This document shows, piece by piece, positions 41,534 to 50,677 of a stretch of 64,000 bases of DNA (positions within the stretch are counted from its first letter, which is position 1; each line of letters begins with the position of its first letter). Location of the stretch: assembly GCF_000192475.1 (NCBI RefSeq), contig NZ_AEYW01000013.1:434001-498000 (forward strand), in the 5' to 3' direction. Made by a program: the position numbers and the translations under genes. The notes under the pieces are model-generated. The model was not told where the DNA came from. It saw nothing but the letters and a program-made list of their open reading frames with translations, and ran no database searches. Source of the stretch: Ruegeria conchae (GTDB lineage Bacteria > Pseudomonadota > Alphaproteobacteria > Rhodobacterales > Rhodobacteraceae).

Positions 41534-42523
41534 TCAGGCGTAGATGTCGGTCCAGAGCTCATCCAGCGAAGGCTCGGGGCTTTCTTTCGAGAATTCTGCG
41601 GCCTGGTTGACGACCTCTTTGATCTCTTTGTCGATCGCTTTCAGGTCATCCTCGGTCGCATGTTTGCCGGTCAGCAGCAGCTCACGCACATGTTCGATCG
41701 GGTCGCTTTGTTCACGGACCTTCTGAACCTCTTCGCGCGTGCGGTATTTGGCTGGGTCCGACATCGAATGGCCGCGATAGCGGTAGGTTTTGACCTCAAG
41801 GATGTAGGGACCCTTGCCAGCGCGGCAGTGGGCGACGGCCTTCTCACCGGCAGCTTTGACCGCCAGAACGTCCATGCCATTGACGATCTCGCCGGGGATG
41901 CCGAACGCCTCGCCCCGATGGTAGATGTCTTTGGTTGAGGTCGAACGCGTCTGCGACGTGCCCATGGCGTATTGGTTGTTCTCGATCACGAAGACAACCG
42001 GCAGATCCCAGATCGCTGCCATGTTGAACGTCTCATAAACCTGGCCCTGGTTGGCCGCGCCATCACCGAAATAGGTGAAGGTTACGCCACCGTTTTCCTT
42101 GTACTTGTCGGCGAAGGCCAGACCTGCGCCCAATGGCACCTGAGCGCCGACGATACCGTGGCCGCCATAGAAGTGTTTCTCTTTCGAGAACATGTGCATC
42201 GAGCCGCCTTTACCTTTTGAAAGGCCACCTTCGCGACCAGTCAGTTCGGCCATCACGCCACCCGGGTCCATGCCACATGCCAACATATGTCCGTGATCGC
42301 GGTAGGAGGTAATCCGCTTGTCGCCTTCTTTGGCGGCAGCCTCGAGGCCCACAACGACGGCTTCCTGCCCGATATAAAGGTGGCAAAACCCACCGATCAG
42401 ACCCATGCCATAGAGTTGACCTGCCTTCTCTTCGAATCGGCGGATCAGAAGCATCTCGCGGTAGTAGGTTTTAAGTTCTTCCGCAGAAACATTTGGTTTC
42501 TTTGTGGTTTTTCGCGCAGCCAT
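41534..42523 (-). CDS. pdhA: Pyruvate dehydrogenase E1 component, alpha subunit
   Basis: 329 residues. Binds thiamine diphosphate: GDGAANQGQVYETFNMAAIWDLPVVFVIENN is the GDG-x(about 26)-NN motif. Conserved phospho-loop-like region YRYRGHSMSDPAKYRTREEV. First gene of the operon, 15 bases before pdhB. An 18-22 bp palindrome, also present before lpdA, lies 26 bases upstream of the start codon. Confidence 0.97.
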   Translation of the reverse strand: MAARKTTKKPNVSAEELKTYYREMLLIRRFEEKAGQLYGMGLIGGFCHLYIGQEAVVVGLEAAAKEGDKRITSYRDHGHMLACGMDPGGVMAELTGREGGLSKGKGGSMHMFSKEKHFYGGHGIVGAQVPLGAGLAFADKYKENGGVTFTYFGDGAANQGQVYETFNMAAIWDLPVVFVIENNQYAMGTSQTRSTSTKDIYHRGEAFGIPGEIVNGMDVLAVKAAGEKAVAHCRAGKGPYILEVKTYRYRGHSMSDPAKYRTREEVQKVREQSDPIEHVRELLLTGKHATEDDLKAIDKEIKEVVNQAAEFSKESPEPSLDELWTDIYA

Positions 42524-42548
42524 CGTGGCAATCTCCCCCTCTCGGACA

Positions 42549-42570
42549 GATAGTTTAGCGTTAAACTATC
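42549..42570. promoter_or_regulatory. Palindromic operator upstream of pdhA
   Basis: Core TAGTTTAGCGTTAAACTA with matching outer bases (GA...TC); ten of eleven base pairs are complementary about a central CG. The same core, TAGTTTAACGGTAAACTA, occurs before lpdA. The central CG and even symmetry resemble LacI-family sites, but the regulator is not in the window. Confidence 0.7.
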
Positions 42571-42707
42571 TCATAAAGCATTTCGCGCGTTCTGGCGAGT
42601 ACAAATGTGACGCGGGGGCAGGGTGCCTTCGTTTCGGTGGCAGAAAATCTTAGAAGATGAATTAGGGTGAGAGATTTTTCTGTGAAAAACCCTGTGCCTG
42701 GGCGTGA

Positions 42708-43019
42708 TCAGCGAATGACGATTTCATCGGCGCGGATCATGCCGAGGATAGATCGTGCCTGCTGATCCAGCAGGTCGAGGTCCAGATAGGTATCAGACAG
42801 GCGACGGGTCATATTTTCCATTCGCGCGATCTCATCCTGAAGCTGGGTAAGGTCGCGGGACAGCGCGTCACGTTCTGCCGCAATTTCCACACGTCGGAAC
42901 AAGCCATAATCCCCCTGCACGGCGGCAAAGGTGAAATAGACGCCTAACATAAAGGCGACCGAGTAGAATGCGAATGCCCCAAGACCGGGTCGATAGGAAC
43001 GGGTCACCTTATAAACCAC
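42708..43019 (-). CDS. FtsB/DivIC-family septum formation protein
   Basis: 103 residues. One membrane helix (GAFAFYSVAFMLGVYFTFAAV) near the N-terminus, then a leucine-heptad coiled coil (IAAERDALSRDLTQLQDEIARMENMTRRL) and a short C-terminal domain (DLLDQQARSILGMIRADEIVI). This is the FtsB/DivIC layout; it forms a complex with FtsL and FtsQ at the division site. Lies between pdhA and pgk, an order often seen in alphaproteobacteria (ftsB near eno/pdhA). Confidence 0.87.
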   Translation of the reverse strand: MVYKVTRSYRPGLGAFAFYSVAFMLGVYFTFAAVQGDYGLFRRVEIAAERDALSRDLTQLQDEIARMENMTRRLSDTYLDLDLLDQQARSILGMIRADEIVIR

Positions 43020-43073
43020 CGTAGAACGAACTGCCTCAAAACGTGCCCTTAGCGGGCATCTGCCTTCACTATG

Positions 43074-43106
43074 TCACAGGTGATTCGGCTTGTGAATCCC
43101 CTGTGA
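43074..43106 (-). other. Long inverted repeat between pgk and ftsB
   Basis: TCACAGG-T-GATTC, 7-base loop, GAATC-C-CCTGTGA: 12 paired bases with one symmetrical mismatch. It has no T tract on either side, so it is an unlikely terminator; it could be a processing stem or an operator for ftsB. Confidence 0.4.
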
Positions 43107-43135
43107 GCAAAAAGGTCAGTCTGAGGATCGGCTAC

Positions 43136-44326
43136 TTACCGAACCAAAGCAGCGACGCCTGGCAGGGCCTTACCTTCCATCCATTCCAGGAACGCACCAC
43201 CTGCGGTGGAGATATAGGAAAAATCTGCCGCTGCACCCGATGCGTTCAGCGCGGCCACCGTATCGCCTCCACCAGCGACTGAAGTCAGCTTGCCATCGCG
43301 GGTCAGTTCGGCAGCCTTCAGCGCGGCGGCATTGGTGGCGGCGTCGAACGGGGTCAGCTCGAACGCGCCTAGCGGGCCGTTCCAGATCAGAGTCTGGCTA
43401 TTCTCCAGCACCTCAGACACTGCAGCGACGCTTTCGGGGCCAGCGTCCAGTATCATGGCGTCGGCAGGGCATTGATCTGCGGGCAGAACCTGATGCGGTG
43501 CGTTTGCCTCGAATGCCTCGGCCACGACGATGTCGCGCGGTAGGATAATCGTGCAGCCTGTAGATTCGGCTTTGTTCAGGATTTCGGCAGCGGTGTCGGT
43601 CATGGCGTGTTCGGCCAGAGATTTTCCGACGTCGATCCCTTTGGCCACCAGGAACGTATTGGCCATACCTCCGCCGATTACGAGGTAATCGACCTTCTCG
43701 ATCAGGTTGCCCAACAGGTCCAGTTTGGTCGACACTTTCGCGCCACCGACAACGGCAGTGACGGGGCGATTGGGTGCACCCAACGCTGCCTCAAGCGCGC
43801 TGAGTTCCTGTTGCATCAGACGACCGGCGCAGGCGGGTAGCAGGCGGGCAAGCGCTTCGGTTGAGCTGTGCGCGCGGTGGGCGGCCGAGAAGGCGTCGTT
43901 GCAATAGACATCGCCCAGTTTTGCCATGCCTTGGGCAAGCGGGACGCTGTTCTTGGTTTCTTCGGTATGAAAACGGGTGTTTTCCAACAGCAGTACTTCG
44001 CCTGCGCCCAGCGATGCTGCGGCAGCTTCGGCCTCAGCACCGACGCAATCATCGGCGAACCGAACCGGTGTGCCAAAGGCGGTCTCGAGCGCCGGGACCA
44101 ATTGCCTGAGAGACATCTCGGCGACGCGTTCGCCTTTCGGGCGACCGAAATGGGCCAGAAGGATCGGCTTGCCGTTTGCGGCGAGGATATCGCGCACGGT
44201 TGGCACGATGCGCTGAATGCGGGTGTCATCCGTGACCACACCATCCGCGACGGGCACGTTGATATCCACACGTACCAGAACCCGTTTGCCGTTCAGTTCC
44301 ATATCGTCCAGAGTTTTCCAGCCCAT
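43136..44326 (-). CDS. pgk: Phosphoglycerate kinase
   Basis: 396 residues. Opens [24 protein letters not shown] (substrate-binding RVDxN), [12 protein letters not shown], and the ATP-binding [33 protein letters not shown], ending [43 protein letters not shown]. Makes ATP from 1,3-bisphosphoglycerate in glycolysis, and works in reverse in gluconeogenesis. AAGGA sits 8 bases upstream of the ATG. It is divergent from the cyclophilin pair. Confidence 0.97.
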   Translation of the reverse strand: MGWKTLDDMELNGKRVLVRVDINVPVADGVVTDDTRIQRIVPTVRDILAANGKPILLAHFGRPKGERVAEMSLRQLVPALETAFGTPVRFADDCVGAEAEAAAASLGAGEVLLLENTRFHTEETKNSVPLAQGMAKLGDVYCNDAFSAAHRAHSSTEALARLLPACAGRLMQQELSALEAALGAPNRPVTAVVGGAKVSTKLDLLGNLIEKVDYLVIGGGMANTFLVAKGIDVGKSLAEHAMTDTAAEILNKAESTGCTIILPRDIVVAEAFEANAPHQVLPADQCPADAMILDAGPESVAAVSEVLENSQTLIWNGPLGAFELTPFDAATNAAALKAAELTRDGKLTSVAGGGDTVAALNASGAAADFSYISTAGGAFLEWMEGKALPGVAALVR

Positions 44327-44462
44327 CGTGTCTATCCTTGCCCATTACATCCAGTTTCAGGCGGTTCTTTTCCTGCATTTTGCCTTCAGGTCAATGCGTC
44401 ACTTGGCATTCGCGCGTCTGCGTCATAGGTATTTGCGCAAGTTTCAAAGACAGGAGGGCCAG

Positions 44463-44969
44463 ATGGCCGAGATCAAAGACCCCGAAAACACGATCATCAT
44501 CGAGCTGAAATACGGCAATGTCGTTATCGAACTGCTACCCGACGTGGCCCCTCAGCACTCGGCCCGCATGAAAGAGCTGGCGCGTGGTGGTGAATATGAC
44601 AACGTCGCCTTCCACCGTGTGATCGATGGGTTCATGGCGCAAACCGGCGACGTGCAGCATGGCGACATGGAAGACGGGTTCAACATTCGTATGGCGGGCA
44701 CCGGTGGGTCGTCGCTGCCGAACGTTCCGGCAGAATTCTCGAAATTGCCCCATGATCGCGGCACGTTGGGTGCGGCACGCTCGGCCAACCCGGATTCGGC
44801 AAACTCGCAATTTTTCATCAACTTCAAGGACAACCATTTCCTGAACGGTCAGTACACCGTTTATGGCCGCGTCATCGATGGGATGGAGCATGTGGACGCG
44901 ATTGTGCGTGGTGAGCCGCCTGCGAGCCCTGACCGGATGATCAGCGTGAAGGTGGCCGCCGATGCATAA
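44463..44969 (+). CDS. Cytoplasmic cyclophilin-type peptidyl-prolyl isomerase
   Basis: 168 residues from the ATG preceded by AGGAGG; the frame extends upstream but the earlier part overlaps pgk. Cyclophilin landmarks: VAFHRVIDGFMAQTGDVQ, GTLGAARSANPDSANSQFFINF and LNGQYTVYGRVIDGM. No signal peptide, so it acts in the cytoplasm. Overlaps the next, exported cyclophilin by 8 bases, making a tandem pair that probably arose by duplication. Confidence 0.94.
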   Translation: MAEIKDPENTIIIELKYGNVVIELLPDVAPQHSARMKELARGGEYDNVAFHRVIDGFMAQTGDVQHGDMEDGFNIRMAGTGGSSLPNVPAEFSKLPHDRGTLGAARSANPDSANSQFFINFKDNHFLNGQYTVYGRVIDGMEHVDAIVRGEPPASPDRMISVKVAADA

Positions 44970-45510
44970 GCTGGCTGCTGCATTCGTCGTGTTGGCCAGC
45001 CCTGCGATGGCGACAGGCCTTGAGATCGAAATCGAAGGCGAGGGGGCGAATGGCACCGTTACGGTCGACCTCTTCGAAGACCTTGCGCCCAAGCATGTCG
45101 AGCAGATTACCGCTCTGGCCGCTGGTGGTCAGTATGATGGCGTTGTGTTTCACCGCGTGATTGATGGTTTCATGGCTCAGACCGGTGATGTGCAACATGG
45201 CCGCGTTGGCGCGGACATGCGTCGCGCCGGAACAGGTGGCTCGAATCGCCCAGACCTGCCTGCTGAATTCTCGGACTACAATTTTGACCGGGGCGTTGTC
45301 GGCATGGCACGGGCACAGGATCCCAACAGCGCAAACTCGCAGTTCTTCATCATGTTCGAGCCCGGTCCGTTCCTGAACGGCCAATACACCGTTGTGGGTC
45401 AGGTCACCGACGGGATGGACGTGGTTGATGCGATCAAGCGCGGCGATGGTCCGAACGGTGCTGTTATCGGTCAGCCCGATGCGATGAAAAAGGTCACTGT
45501 GACCGAATAA
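44962..45510 (+). CDS. Exported cyclophilin-type peptidyl-prolyl isomerase
   Basis: 182 residues. Signal peptide MHKLAAAFVVLASPAMATG, then the same core as the preceding gene: VVFHRVIDGFMAQTGDVQHG, GVVGMARAQDPNSANSQFFIMF, LNGQYTVVGQVTDGM. It should fold proteins in the periplasm. Starting inside the upstream gene, it is co-translated with the cytoplasmic copy. Confidence 0.94.
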   Translation: MHKLAAAFVVLASPAMATGLEIEIEGEGANGTVTVDLFEDLAPKHVEQITALAAGGQYDGVVFHRVIDGFMAQTGDVQHGRVGADMRRAGTGGSNRPDLPAEFSDYNFDRGVVGMARAQDPNSANSQFFIMFEPGPFLNGQYTVVGQVTDGMDVVDAIKRGDGPNGAVIGQPDAMKKVTVTE

Positions 45511-45517
45511 AAGTAAA

Positions 45518-45543
45518 CCCCGGCGCGCTTTTGCTGGCCGGGG
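45518..45543. terminator. Hairpin between convergent cyclophilin and aquaporin genes
   Basis: CCCCGGC / GCCGGGG stem with a 12-base loop in the short gap between convergent genes. No clear T tract, so termination is only likely, not certain. Confidence 0.4.
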
Positions 45544-45561
45544 GTCCTTGATGCGGCTGGG

Positions 45562-46251
45562 TCAATCGTCGGCCGACATCGCCCGCCAGATCAGCGCGCC
45601 AATCGCGCCGCCGATCAAAGGTGCCACCCAGAACAGCCACAGCTGCGCCAATGCCGGACCATCGGCAAACAGCGCCACGCCAGTTGACCGGGCAGGGTTC
45701 ACTGATGTGTTCGTCACTGGTATCGAGATCAGGTGGATCAGCGTCAGCCCCAACCCGATGGCAATCGGCGCGAATCCTGCCGGAGCACCGCTGGACGTTG
45801 CCCCCAGAATGATCACGATGAAGAAGGCCGTCATGACGATTTCGATCACGAGGGCTGACATCATCGAATACCCTTCGGGCGAGGCCTCGCCATACCCGTT
45901 CGAGGCAAACCCTCCGACCCCCTCAAAACCCGGGGCTCCGCTGACGATAAGATAGAGGACCGCTGCTGCGGCGATTGCTCCGATCACCTGAGCGATCCAA
46001 TAGGGGATCAGATCTTTGGCGTCGAACCGCCCGCCTATCATTAGGCCAAGGCTGACTGCCGGGTTGAAGTGCCCGCCCGAGATATGCCCGACCGCGTAGG
46101 CCATGGTCAGCACTGTCAGGCCAAAGGCAAAGGAAACGCCCAGCCAGCCGATACCCACATCGGCGACACCCGCAGCCAGAACCGCGCTACCGCAGCCACC
46201 AAGTACTAGCCAAAAAGTGCCAAAGAATTCAGCCATAAGTTTCGATGACAT
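45562..46251 (-). CDS. aqpZ: Aquaporin Z-type water channel
   Basis: 229 residues from the ATG with GGAGG 7 bases upstream. Six membrane helices and the two pore motifs: [16 protein letters not shown] and [33 protein letters not shown] at the start is typical of AqpZ. Selectivity for water over glycerol is inferred from overall likeness to AqpZ (small C-terminal region, Arg after NPA). Confidence 0.94.
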   Translation of the reverse strand: MSSKLMAEFFGTFWLVLGGCGSAVLAAGVADVGIGWLGVSFAFGLTVLTMAYAVGHISGGHFNPAVSLGLMIGGRFDAKDLIPYWIAQVIGAIAAAAVLYLIVSGAPGFEGVGGFASNGYGEASPEGYSMMSALVIEIVMTAFFIVIILGATSSGAPAGFAPIAIGLGLTLIHLISIPVTNTSVNPARSTGVALFADGPALAQLWLFWVAPLIGGAIGALIWRAMSADD

Positions 46252-46357
46252 GAAAAGTCCTCCAGAAAACAATGGCTTTCAGTATAATTCATAAAGTGCG
46301 TTTTGTGAAACTGACGTCTACGGGGAATTTCTTAGGCTCCTTCACAGCGTGTGGAAA

Positions 46358-47137
46358 CTATCCAGTGCGTCCGTAGAACGTCTGGCGCGCGCTTTCCGAT
46401 AATGAGATGCCGGGTTCAGTGTTGTAGGCGAGCACGGCAAGAATACGGGTCTGTTCACCCTCGTTTGGTGCAACCCGATGGATCGAATTCCGGCCGCGGA
46501 AGAACACCAGCGTTCCAGCGCTGGCGTCAAGCCGATTAACTGGGGTACGGCCATCAAGGATGTCACCAACCGCGTCAAAGCTCATCTCACCGGCATCTGC
46601 ATCGCGCATATCACGAACGTACTCAAATGACCCGCCGTGTTCCGGAGGTTGCACCATCAAAGTGATCGCGAATGAAGAGTTGTCGAAGTGCCAGCCCAAC
46701 TCTTGGCCTTGCTCGGCAAAATGCAGGTTAATGGACGACAACGGATCGGCATATTCATACAGCGCGCCTTCTTCCAGCACGTCGCACAGAAAGGTGCGGA
46801 ATACATCGGAATCGTATAGCGCCCGCAGGGCGGAGGATTCGGCAATTTGATCGTCTGTCAGGCAACCTTTTGAGGATGTAACCAGCCTGTTGCGCGGGTG
46901 ATCAGGATTGTAGGCAGGGTCCATCGGGCTGAGATAGACCGTATGTTTTTCGGTCTTCGCATAAACCTTTTCCCGCTTGGCTAGACCTTCGGCCCGAATC
47001 GAGGATATCGCGCCCTCTTTGACAAAACCCGGCATCTCCAGCACACCGTCGCGTTGATAGCACTGTCTGAGTTTCGCGCAAAATTCCGCATCTTCGATCG
47101 GGTATGTGGTGAGGTCAACAATATCTGCCAGTTCCAT
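46358..47137 (-). CDS. Fe(II)/2-oxoglutarate-dependent oxygenase
   Basis: 259 residues. The metal triad is His150-x-Asp152 (GWHFDNSSFAITLMVQPPEHGG) and His220 (NSIHRVAPNEGEQTRILAVLAY), with Arg231 positioned to bind 2-oxoglutarate. The jelly-roll core lies between. The presence of Asp rather than Gly in HxD argues for a hydroxylase, not a halogenase. Resembles the ArpA-like/HalD-related group that acts on free amino acids or small metabolites, but the substrate is unknown. Single gene between aquaporin and bactofilin. Confidence 0.82.
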   Translation of the reverse strand: MELADIVDLTTYPIEDAEFCAKLRQCYQRDGVLEMPGFVKEGAISSIRAEGLAKREKVYAKTEKHTVYLSPMDPAYNPDHPRNRLVTSSKGCLTDDQIAESSALRALYDSDVFRTFLCDVLEEGALYEYADPLSSINLHFAEQGQELGWHFDNSSFAITLMVQPPEHGGSFEYVRDMRDADAGEMSFDAVGDILDGRTPVNRLDASAGTLVFFRGRNSIHRVAPNEGEQTRILAVLAYNTEPGISLSESARQTFYGRTG

Positions 47138-47203
47138 TGAGCCTCCAGGCCGTTGAGTGCAATATTCCCAACCGGTGTAGGGCTTATTCTGTAACCGAGA
47201 AAC

Positions 47204-47234
47204 AAAAAAACGCCGCGATCAGGATCGCGGCGTT
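47204..47234 (-). terminator. Terminator of the M23 peptidase-bactofilin operon
   Basis: Perfect 12-bp stem AACGCCGCGATC / GATCGCGGCGTT with the A run at 47204-47210 reading as seven T on the minus strand, 24 bases after the bactofilin stop. Confidence 0.92.
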
Positions 47235-47258
47235 TCAGCAGGACAGAATGACCTGTCG

Positions 47259-47759
47259 TTATTGTTTGACTTCTGCCGCAGGGTTGGCACCCGACTTGCC
47301 GCCGCGACCGGGGTTCAGCGGGTCGTCCTGACGCTGGACCGAACCTTCGAAATGCGCGCCGCTTTCGATGGCGATGGTCTTGTGGATGATGTCACCTTCG
47401 ACCCGTGCGGTCGAGGTCAGGCGGACCTTCAAGCCACGTACGCGGCCCACGATGCGGCCATTGACGACGACGTCATCGGCAGTAACTTCACCCTTGATGG
47501 TTGCAGTCTCGCCGATGGTCAGCAGATGGGCACGGATGTCACCTTCTACGGTGCCTTCAACCTGGATATCGCCCGAGGTTTTCAGGTTTCCGGTGATGTG
47601 AAGATCCGAGGACAGGACCGATGCGGGCGGCTTTGGCTTGGGCGGGGTGCTTGCCTTGGTTTCAGCCGGTGCAGGAGCCGCCGGAGTGGCCGGTGCGGCT
47701 GGTTTTGCTGCCTCAGTCTCTTTCGATCCGGGTTCGTTGATTTTGCTCTTAGAAAACAT
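47259..47759 (-). CDS. Bactofilin cytoskeletal protein
   Basis: 166 residues. An Ala/Pro/Lys-rich N-terminal tail (about 1-45) precedes the bactofilin beta-helix: SVLSSDLHITGNLKTSGDIQVEGTVEGDIRAHLLTIGETATIKGEVTADDVVVNGRIVGRVRG in successive rungs. Bactofilins self-assemble without nucleotide and recruit cell-wall enzymes to given sites. Its first 11 bases overlap the 3' end of the M23 peptidase gene, and bactofilin-M23 pairs are known to work together in shape control in several bacteria. Confidence 0.94.
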   Translation of the reverse strand: MFSKSKINEPGSKETEAAKPAAPATPAAPAPAETKASTPPKPKPPASVLSSDLHITGNLKTSGDIQVEGTVEGDIRAHLLTIGETATIKGEVTADDVVVNGRIVGRVRGLKVRLTSTARVEGDIIHKTIAIESGAHFEGSVQRQDDPLNPGRGGKSGANPAAEVKQ

Positions 47760-49098
47760 TTCTCGCAGCCTTGATGTAAGTCATTGGGTTAACAGGTTTT
47801 CCGTTCACACGGACCTCGTAGTGCAGGTGTGTGCCGGTTGACCGTCCGGTGCTACCCATATCAGCAATATGATCCCCGCGCGAGACCCTTTGACCAACCT
47901 TTACGCGTACCTTGGTGTTATGAGCGTAAAGTGTCTCAATCCCAAAGGCGTGCTTGATCTTAACCAGCCGTCCGAAACCCGATTGCCAGCCTGCATGAGT
48001 GACAACACCATCGGCGGTCGCGAAGATATCGGTGCCCGAGGGGCCGGCAAAATCAGCGCCATTATGCATGCGGCGACCGCCGGTCTTGGGATCGCGCCGC
48101 GTACCGTAGCCGCTGGTGAAACGAACCGCTGCACGCACCGGGCTGGCGAAGGGGGCCTTTTCGGCAGCGATGCGATAGAGGTTCAGCTGGTCCATCTGTT
48201 CCAGCAGGATATTTGCGCGGATCTGGTCGGGGGTCAGTTCCTCACCGCGCGTACTAAGGGATAAAGGGGTCAGCGGACCGCCCATACCGCTATATCCGCG
48301 ACGAACCTCGTCGAGGATACGATCTGTGGGCATGCCCGCGTTGCGGAACATCTTGTCGAGGGGTTCGACCGAGATCACCATGGCCTCTTCCAACTGGCGG
48401 AAAATCTCGTCGCTGCGTTCCTGCATCAGACGAATTTCAAGTTCCAGCTCATCGCGCTGATGCAGCGCACCTTGTGCGTCAGCCGCAATCTGGTCGCGCT
48501 GTGCAGCGGTCCTAGCCAGAGCGTCTGTCATGAATGCCATTTGCGCGGGATTGGCCGATGCCGCCATATACGCAGAATCTCCATCGGCGCTTTGTTGCAG
48601 TTCGGCCAATTCAATTCGGGCGTCTTCACGCTGTTTCATCGTGGCGCGCAGTGTGGTCTGGATAACCTCGATGCCGGTCTCCAACTCGCGGCGGCGGTTC
48701 TCGGATTCCAGTAACTCGGACTGCATGACCGAAATCTGTTCCAGCGCCGCGTTGAACCTGTCATGGGCGGCCAGAGCCTCGGCAGCGCGCGTATCGCGTT
48801 CATCCGACAGGATATTCAGGCGCTCTTGATAGGTTGCTTGATCGCGCTTGGCTTGTTCCCGGAAATTGCCAGACCCAATACTGTCCATCAGCAGGATCGA
48901 CGTGGCAATGGCGGTCCAGGCGACCATTACCCCGACACCAGCGACGGCGGCGATCTGGGTCTCCGAACTTAGCCGGATAAACCGTGTATCATTGTCAGAT
49001 TTCAGAAAAACCCGGCGCTCTGGAAAGTGCCGCTCAAGCAGTGAGTGTAGTTTAATTGCCAGACGTGTCCGCACGCGTCCTACCTCAATTGTCCCCAT
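47749..49098 (-). CDS. M23-family (LytM) metallopeptidase, membrane-anchored
   Basis: 449 residues. A cytoplasmic tail, one membrane helix near residues 48-72 (QIAAVAGVGVMVAWTAIATSILL), a long coiled coil (about 85-240), then the C-terminal peptidase: zinc ligands in HNGADFAGPSGTDIFA and THLHYEVRVNG, with YGTRRDPKTGGRRMHNG typical of LytM enzymes. It probably cuts peptidoglycan cross-links in the periplasm. All catalytic His/Asp are present. Overlaps the bactofilin gene downstream, so the two likely form a cell-shape module. Confidence 0.93.
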   Translation of the reverse strand: MGTIEVGRVRTRLAIKLHSLLERHFPERRVFLKSDNDTRFIRLSSETQIAAVAGVGVMVAWTAIATSILLMDSIGSGNFREQAKRDQATYQERLNILSDERDTRAAEALAAHDRFNAALEQISVMQSELLESENRRRELETGIEVIQTTLRATMKQREDARIELAELQQSADGDSAYMAASANPAQMAFMTDALARTAAQRDQIAADAQGALHQRDELELEIRLMQERSDEIFRQLEEAMVISVEPLDKMFRNAGMPTDRILDEVRRGYSGMGGPLTPLSLSTRGEELTPDQIRANILLEQMDQLNLYRIAAEKAPFASPVRAAVRFTSGYGTRRDPKTGGRRMHNGADFAGPSGTDIFATADGVVTHAGWQSGFGRLVKIKHAFGIETLYAHNTKVRVKVGQRVSRGDHIADMGSTGRSTGTHLHYEVRVNGKPVNPMTYIKAARNVF

Positions 49099-49252
49099 GT
49101 CTCGGAGCCGGTCGTGAGTGAGTAGCCGCTCCTTGACGCGATTGCATAAAGGGGTCGGGGCATTCGGGCAAGTTTGTTAACCAATCGAGCGCTATGAACG
49201 GAGTTTTACCGCACGTGATCGGCGGGAATTTGCCGATAGCAGGCGTTTGCTG

Positions 49253-50092
49253 TCAGTCTGATACAACTCCGGGTGGTGGCAAGTCTTCAGTCAGGGGCCA
49301 ATAGAAATCAGGGGGCTGCCCGGCCTCGGCGCGCTTCTCTTCGTTGAAGGGTGGTTTCAGCGCTCCGTGGAAATAGCGGCGCACAAGGGCGTGAAACACA
49401 TCCTTGGGATCCGCATTCTCGCGCCCGCACAGGAAGTGAAACCATTTCGAGCCATAGGCAACATGGCCAACTTCCTCGGCATAGATTACTTCAAGCGCGG
49501 CAACGGCGTCATCAGCGTTGGCCTTGCGGAAGATGCCTATCATGCCAGGGGTCACATCTAGCCCGCGCGCTTCAAGAACCATCGGGACCACGGCAAGGCG
49601 GCCCATCAGGTCCTCGGCGGTGTCCTCGGCGGCGCGCCACATTCCCGCATGGGCGGGCAGGGCACCATAATGGCTGCCCATCTGTTCGAGGCAGTCGCAG
49701 ACCATCTCGAAATGGCGCGATTCTTCTTCGGCACATTTCACCCAATCGTCATAGAAGCCGATGGGCATCGGCACATGGCCAAATCGGGCAATGATGTCCC
49801 AATGCAGGTCCACGGCGTTCAACTCTATATGCGCGACGGCGTGTAACAGCGCGATACGGCCCGCCTCGGACCCGGGCCGGCGGCGGGGCACATCCCGAGG
49901 AGACAACAGTTCGGGCTTTTCAGGCCGCGCAGGGTAAATCGGTGGCTCGGCGGTGCCCACTTCGATCTTGGGCGCGTCGCCCTGCCGGGATGCAAACCAG
50001 GCAGCGGCGTATTGTTTGGACAGGGCGGTTTTCTCGCGTCCGACCGATGTGGTCAAAACCTCAGTCGCCATTTCGGTCAGTGTTTTTGACAC
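49253..50092 (-). CDS. DUF455 ferritin-like protein
   Basis: 279 residues from the GTG at 50092, which has a GGGGG Shine-Dalgarno 6 bases upstream; an earlier in-frame start at 50194 overlaps the bcp terminal region. Shows a four-helix ferritin-like iron-binding set: HIELNAVDLHWD, AEEESRHFEM, and AEEVGHVAYGSKWFHFL. Some DUF455 proteins are thought to be di-iron oxygenases (MiaE-like relatives); no substrate is known here. Starts 64 bases after bcp and may share its transcript. Confidence 0.85.
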   Translation of the reverse strand: MSKTLTEMATEVLTTSVGREKTALSKQYAAAWFASRQGDAPKIEVGTAEPPIYPARPEKPELLSPRDVPRRRPGSEAGRIALLHAVAHIELNAVDLHWDIIARFGHVPMPIGFYDDWVKCAEEESRHFEMVCDCLEQMGSHYGALPAHAGMWRAAEDTAEDLMGRLAVVPMVLEARGLDVTPGMIGIFRKANADDAVAALEVIYAEEVGHVAYGSKWFHFLCGRENADPKDVFHALVRRYFHGALKPPFNEEKRAEAGQPPDFYWPLTEDLPPPGVVSD

Positions 50093-50156
50093 GCTTGCCC
50101 CCTTACGCTGCAGTCCGCGCGGGTCATACCCTTGATGCCCGCGCGGGTCGAGAGGG

Positions 50157-50618
50157 TCAGAGTGCGCGCGCAGCCTCAAGCACTTCGTCCACATGACCCG
50201 GCACTTTCACCTTGCGCCAGATACGGGCAATTTTGCCCTCGGCATCGATCAGAAAGGTTGAACGTTCAATGCCCATCGATTTCCGCCCATACATGTTCTT
50301 TTCGACCCAAACGCCATAATCCTCGCACACAGTCTGACCCTCATCGGACAAAAGTGGCGTGGTCAGGCCGTGCTTTGCGACGAATTTGTCGTGCTTTGCC
50401 ACGGTATCGCGAGAGATGCCGAAAACGTTAGCGCCCGCATCCGCAAAGGCTTGCAGTTGTTCCGAGAAACCGATGGATTCCTTAGTGCAGCCCGGCGTAT
50501 CATCGCGGGGGTAGAAAAATAGAACGACGGCACGGTCGCGTTGTTCCGACAGGGACACCTCGCCGCCGCCATCGCGGGGCAGAGTAAAGTCGGGTGCTAT
50601 GTCTGAGACTTCGGGCAT
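50157..50618 (-). CDS. bcp: Thioredoxin-dependent peroxiredoxin (Bcp/PrxQ type)
   Basis: 153 residues from the ATG at 50618 (GGAG 7 bases upstream). Peroxidatic Cys44 in FFYPRDDTPGCTKESIGF; the second Cys five residues on, seen in many PrxQ, is replaced by Gly50-type sequence, so this is a one-Cys-like or atypical form. Ends with GIERSTFLIDAEGKIARIWRKVKVPGH. Reduces peroxides in the cytoplasm. Divergent from the AsmA-like gene. Confidence 0.92.
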   Translation of the reverse strand: MPEVSDIAPDFTLPRDGGGEVSLSEQRDRAVVLFFYPRDDTPGCTKESIGFSEQLQAFADAGANVFGISRDTVAKHDKFVAKHGLTTPLLSDEGQTVCEDYGVWVEKNMYGRKSMGIERSTFLIDAEGKIARIWRKVKVPGHVDEVLEAARAL

Positions 50619-50677
50619 ATTCAAACTCCGGCTGGGAAACTAAAGGCTGGCGCTTATCATAGTGCGCGGACGGCAGG

